Source: Bacteroidales bacterium
Lineage (GTDB): Bacteria; Bacteroidota; Bacteroidia; Bacteroidales; UBA932
NCBI GenBank assembly: GCA_016285215.1
Contig: JAEEQI010000119.1
Location: 1-7,482, forward strand
Direction: 5' to 3'
DNA length: 7,482 bases
Every line of letters starts with the position of its first letter. Within the stretch, counting starts at the first letter, position 1. The position numbers were made by a program, and so were the translations under genes. Below the pieces are notes generated by a model that saw only the letters and a program-made list of their open reading frames with translations, was not told the DNA's origin and did no database searches. This document shows positions 6,172 through 7,482 of the stretch, in pieces.

Positions 6172-6924
6172 ATGGCAAGTATTGGTATCTTCGATTCCGG
6201 AAGCGGAGGACTGTCCGTGTACAGGGAGCTCAAAAAGCTGCTCCCGCAGGAGAGATATCTCTATTTCTCAGACAACGCCCACTGCCCCTACGGAGAAAAA
6301 ACCGCTGAATATATTCAAGACCGTGCCCGCACCATCACAGACTTTCTGCTGGAAAAAGGGGCCGATATCATAGTAGTAGCCTGCAACACCGCCACCGCCG
6401 CCGCCATCGCCACATTAAGGGCCGAATACCCCGAAGTCCCGTTCATAGGTATGGAACCGGCAGTAAAGCCCGCCGCGCTGGGAACCAAAAGCGGCGTCAT
6501 AGGCGTCCTGGCCACCGCAGGCACCCTCAAGGGCTCCAAATACCTCCACACCCGCGGCCGCTTTGAAGACAACGTTAGCATTGTCGAGCACGTGGGAGAA
6601 GGCTTCGTGGAGCTGGTAGAAGCAGGAAAATTAGATGGCAAGCAGGCAGAAGACACCGTCCGCGCCTCGCTCCAGCCGCTGCTGGACAAAGGAGCGGACA
6701 TCATAGTTCTGGGCTGCACCCACTACCCCTTCCTGCAGCCCGTCATCGAGCGCCTGGCCGGTCCTTCGGTGAAGGTCATTGACCCGGCACCCGCCGTGGC
6801 CCGCCAGACCCTGCACATTTTGCAGGAAAAGGGCATCCCCACCGGGAATGGCTCCTTCTCCATAGACCTATACCACTCCGGAGATCCGGAGTCCCTCCAG
6901 CGCATCTATCAACTGGTTCAATGA
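6172..6924 (+). CDS. murI: Glutamate racemase
   Basis: MurI interconverts L- and D-glutamate in the cytoplasm without a cofactor, supplying the D-Glu added by MurD to peptidoglycan precursors. The 250-residue length is normal. All core motifs are present: IFDSGSGG (residues 6-13, Asp8 and Ser9), a DNAHCPYG segment near 38, ACNTATA with catalytic Cys71, and LGCTHYP with catalytic Cys182 and His184. The two Cys act as the opposing acid/base pair on each face of the substrate. The start at 6172 places the DSG motif at the N-terminus as in other MurI proteins and sits 7 nt after a consensus -7 box. The 17-residue upstream extension of the open frame has no family counterpart. The stop TGA overlaps the ATG of the next gene (ATGA at 6921-6924), suggesting translational coupling with the namZ-like gene. 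Confidence 0.97.
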   Translation: MASIGIFDSGSGGLSVYRELKKLLPQERYLYFSDNAHCPYGEKTAEYIQDRARTITDFLLEKGADIIVVACNTATAAAIATLRAEYPEVPFIGMEPAVKPAALGTKSGVIGVLATAGTLKGSKYLHTRGRFEDNVSIVEHVGEGFVELVEAGKLDGKQAEDTVRASLQPLLDKGADIIVLGCTHYPFLQPVIERLAGPSVKVIDPAPAVARQTLHILQEKGIPTGNGSFSIDLYHSGDPESLQRIYQLVQ

Positions 6925-7482
6925 AAAGATTCCTCGTTACGCTAGTGGCCCTGGTTGTGGCCCTGAGTCTCCGTGCCCAAGTGACCACCGGCCTGGAAGT
7001 GCTGGTAGAGAGTGGCTTCAAGCCCCTGCTGGGCAAGCGCGTGGGCCTGGTTACCAACCCCAGCGGCGTAGACCGGAACTTCCGCAGCACCATAGACATC
7101 CTCTTCCAGGCACCCGAGGTGAACCTGGTGGCCCTCTTCGGCCCCGAACACGGAGTACGCGGAGATGTTTATGCCGGAGACCACGTGGACAGCTCCAAGG
7201 ATGCCCGCACCGGCCTACCCGTCCATTCCCTTTACGGCGCCACGCGGGAACCTACGCCCCAGATGCTCAAAGGCATTGACGTAATGGTCTACGATATCCA
7301 GGACGTGGGTACGCGCTGCTACACCTTCATCTCTACCCTGGGTCTGGTGATGCGCGCCTGCGCCGCCGCCGGCATTGAGGTGGTGGTGCTGGACCGCCCC
7401 AACCCCCTGGGCGGCAACAAGGTGGAGGGCTGCGTGGTAGAAGACGGCTTCTACTCCTTTGTGAGCCAGTACAAGATTCCCT
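6921..7482 (+). CDS. namZ: DUF1343/NamZ-family exo-beta-N-acetylmuramidase (3' truncated)
   Basis: The frame stays open to the right edge, giving the first 187 of about 400 residues expected. It begins with a signal peptide (MKRFLVTL, then a hydrophobic core to LSLRA, with probable cleavage before Gln20), so the product should be exported to the periplasm. Conserved DUF1343 blocks follow: RVGLVTNPSGVD, LFGPEHGVRGD with Glu76 and His77, LPVHSLYG, DIQDVGTRCYTF (125-136) and DRPNPLGG (158-165). Characterised members of this family (GH171, NamZ, studied in Bacillus subtilis and Tannerella forsythia) release N-acetylmuramic acid from the non-reducing end of peptidoglycan fragments for recycling. 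Its start overlaps the murI stop, so the two are co-transcribed: one gene supplies a wall precursor, the other salvages wall sugar. The family call is firm; exact specificity of this copy is inferred. Confidence 0.88.
   Translation, partial: MKRFLVTLVALVVALSLRAQVTTGLEVLVESGFKPLLGKRVGLVTNPSGVDRNFRSTIDILFQAPEVNLVALFGPEHGVRGDVYAGDHVDSSKDARTGLPVHSLYGATREPTPQMLKGIDVMVYDIQDVGTRCYTFISTLGLVMRACAAAGIEVVVLDRPNPLGGNKVEGCVVEDGFYSFVSQYKIP

Noticed and set aside
4862..6373. Plus-strand open frame of 503 codons antisense to the DUF4922 gene
   Set aside because: It lies opposite a gene with clear HIT and SpoIID-like motifs, runs on into murI in another frame, has no recognisable domain, and is explained by GC-rich codon use on the real strand.
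1..7482. Mobile element, CRISPR array, defence island or phage remnant
   Set aside because: No transposase, integrase, spaced repeats, toxin/effector motif or abrupt composition change was found; the tRNA-Asn has no visible partial duplicate of its 3' end that would mark an attachment site.

Overview
This window reads as chromosomal DNA from a GC-rich member of the Bacteroidales (phylum Bacteroidota). Three things suggest this. Promoters of the Bacteroidota type (TTTG, then about 19 nt, then TAnnTTTG) precede the tRNA, and TAnnTTTG-like -7 boxes precede three protein genes. Good Shine-Dalgarno sites are absent. Several encoded families (HU-CCDC81-type membrane protein, DUF4922 protein, SpoIID-like segment) are typical of the phylum. 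No insertion sequence, phage gene, CRISPR array or plasmid feature is visible. Genus cannot be fixed from sequence alone; an Alistipes-like or uncultured relative would fit the base composition.

Layout, left to right. (1) The 3' end of a prolyl-oligopeptidase/esterase-type alpha/beta hydrolase gene (+). (2) A bidirectional hairpin terminator, shared with a convergent tRNA-Asn(GTT) gene (-) that has a near-perfect Bacteroidota promoter. (3) A four-gene + strand operon with 8, 3 and 3 nt gaps: an HU-CCDC81-type DNA-binding-fold protein tethered to the inner membrane through a Pro/Glu spacer, an acyl-ACP thioesterase, an AspT/YidE-type transporter with two RCK_C domains, and a Nudix hydrolase. 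(4) A convergent - strand gene overlapping the Nudix stop by 6 bp, encoding a DUF4922 HIT/GalT-like nucleotidyltransferase fused to a shortened, apparently catalytically dead SpoIID-like domain. (5) Divergent from it across only 44 bp, murI (glutamate racemase), overlapping by ATGA the start of a namZ-like exo-N-acetylmuramidase gene that runs off the right edge.

The common theme is the cell envelope: D-glutamate supply and muramic acid release (murI, namZ), a relic of a peptidoglycan-lytic SpoIID domain, fatty-acid release from ACP, and a membrane-tethered HU-fold protein. Most genes look like ordinary housekeeping or envelope functions. I see no convincing new defence or mobile system. The most unusual items are the DUF4922-degenerate SpoIID fusion, the compact divergent promoter pair that seems to give leaderless mRNAs on both sides, and the HU-type membrane protein that lacks the SPOR domain often found in such proteins.
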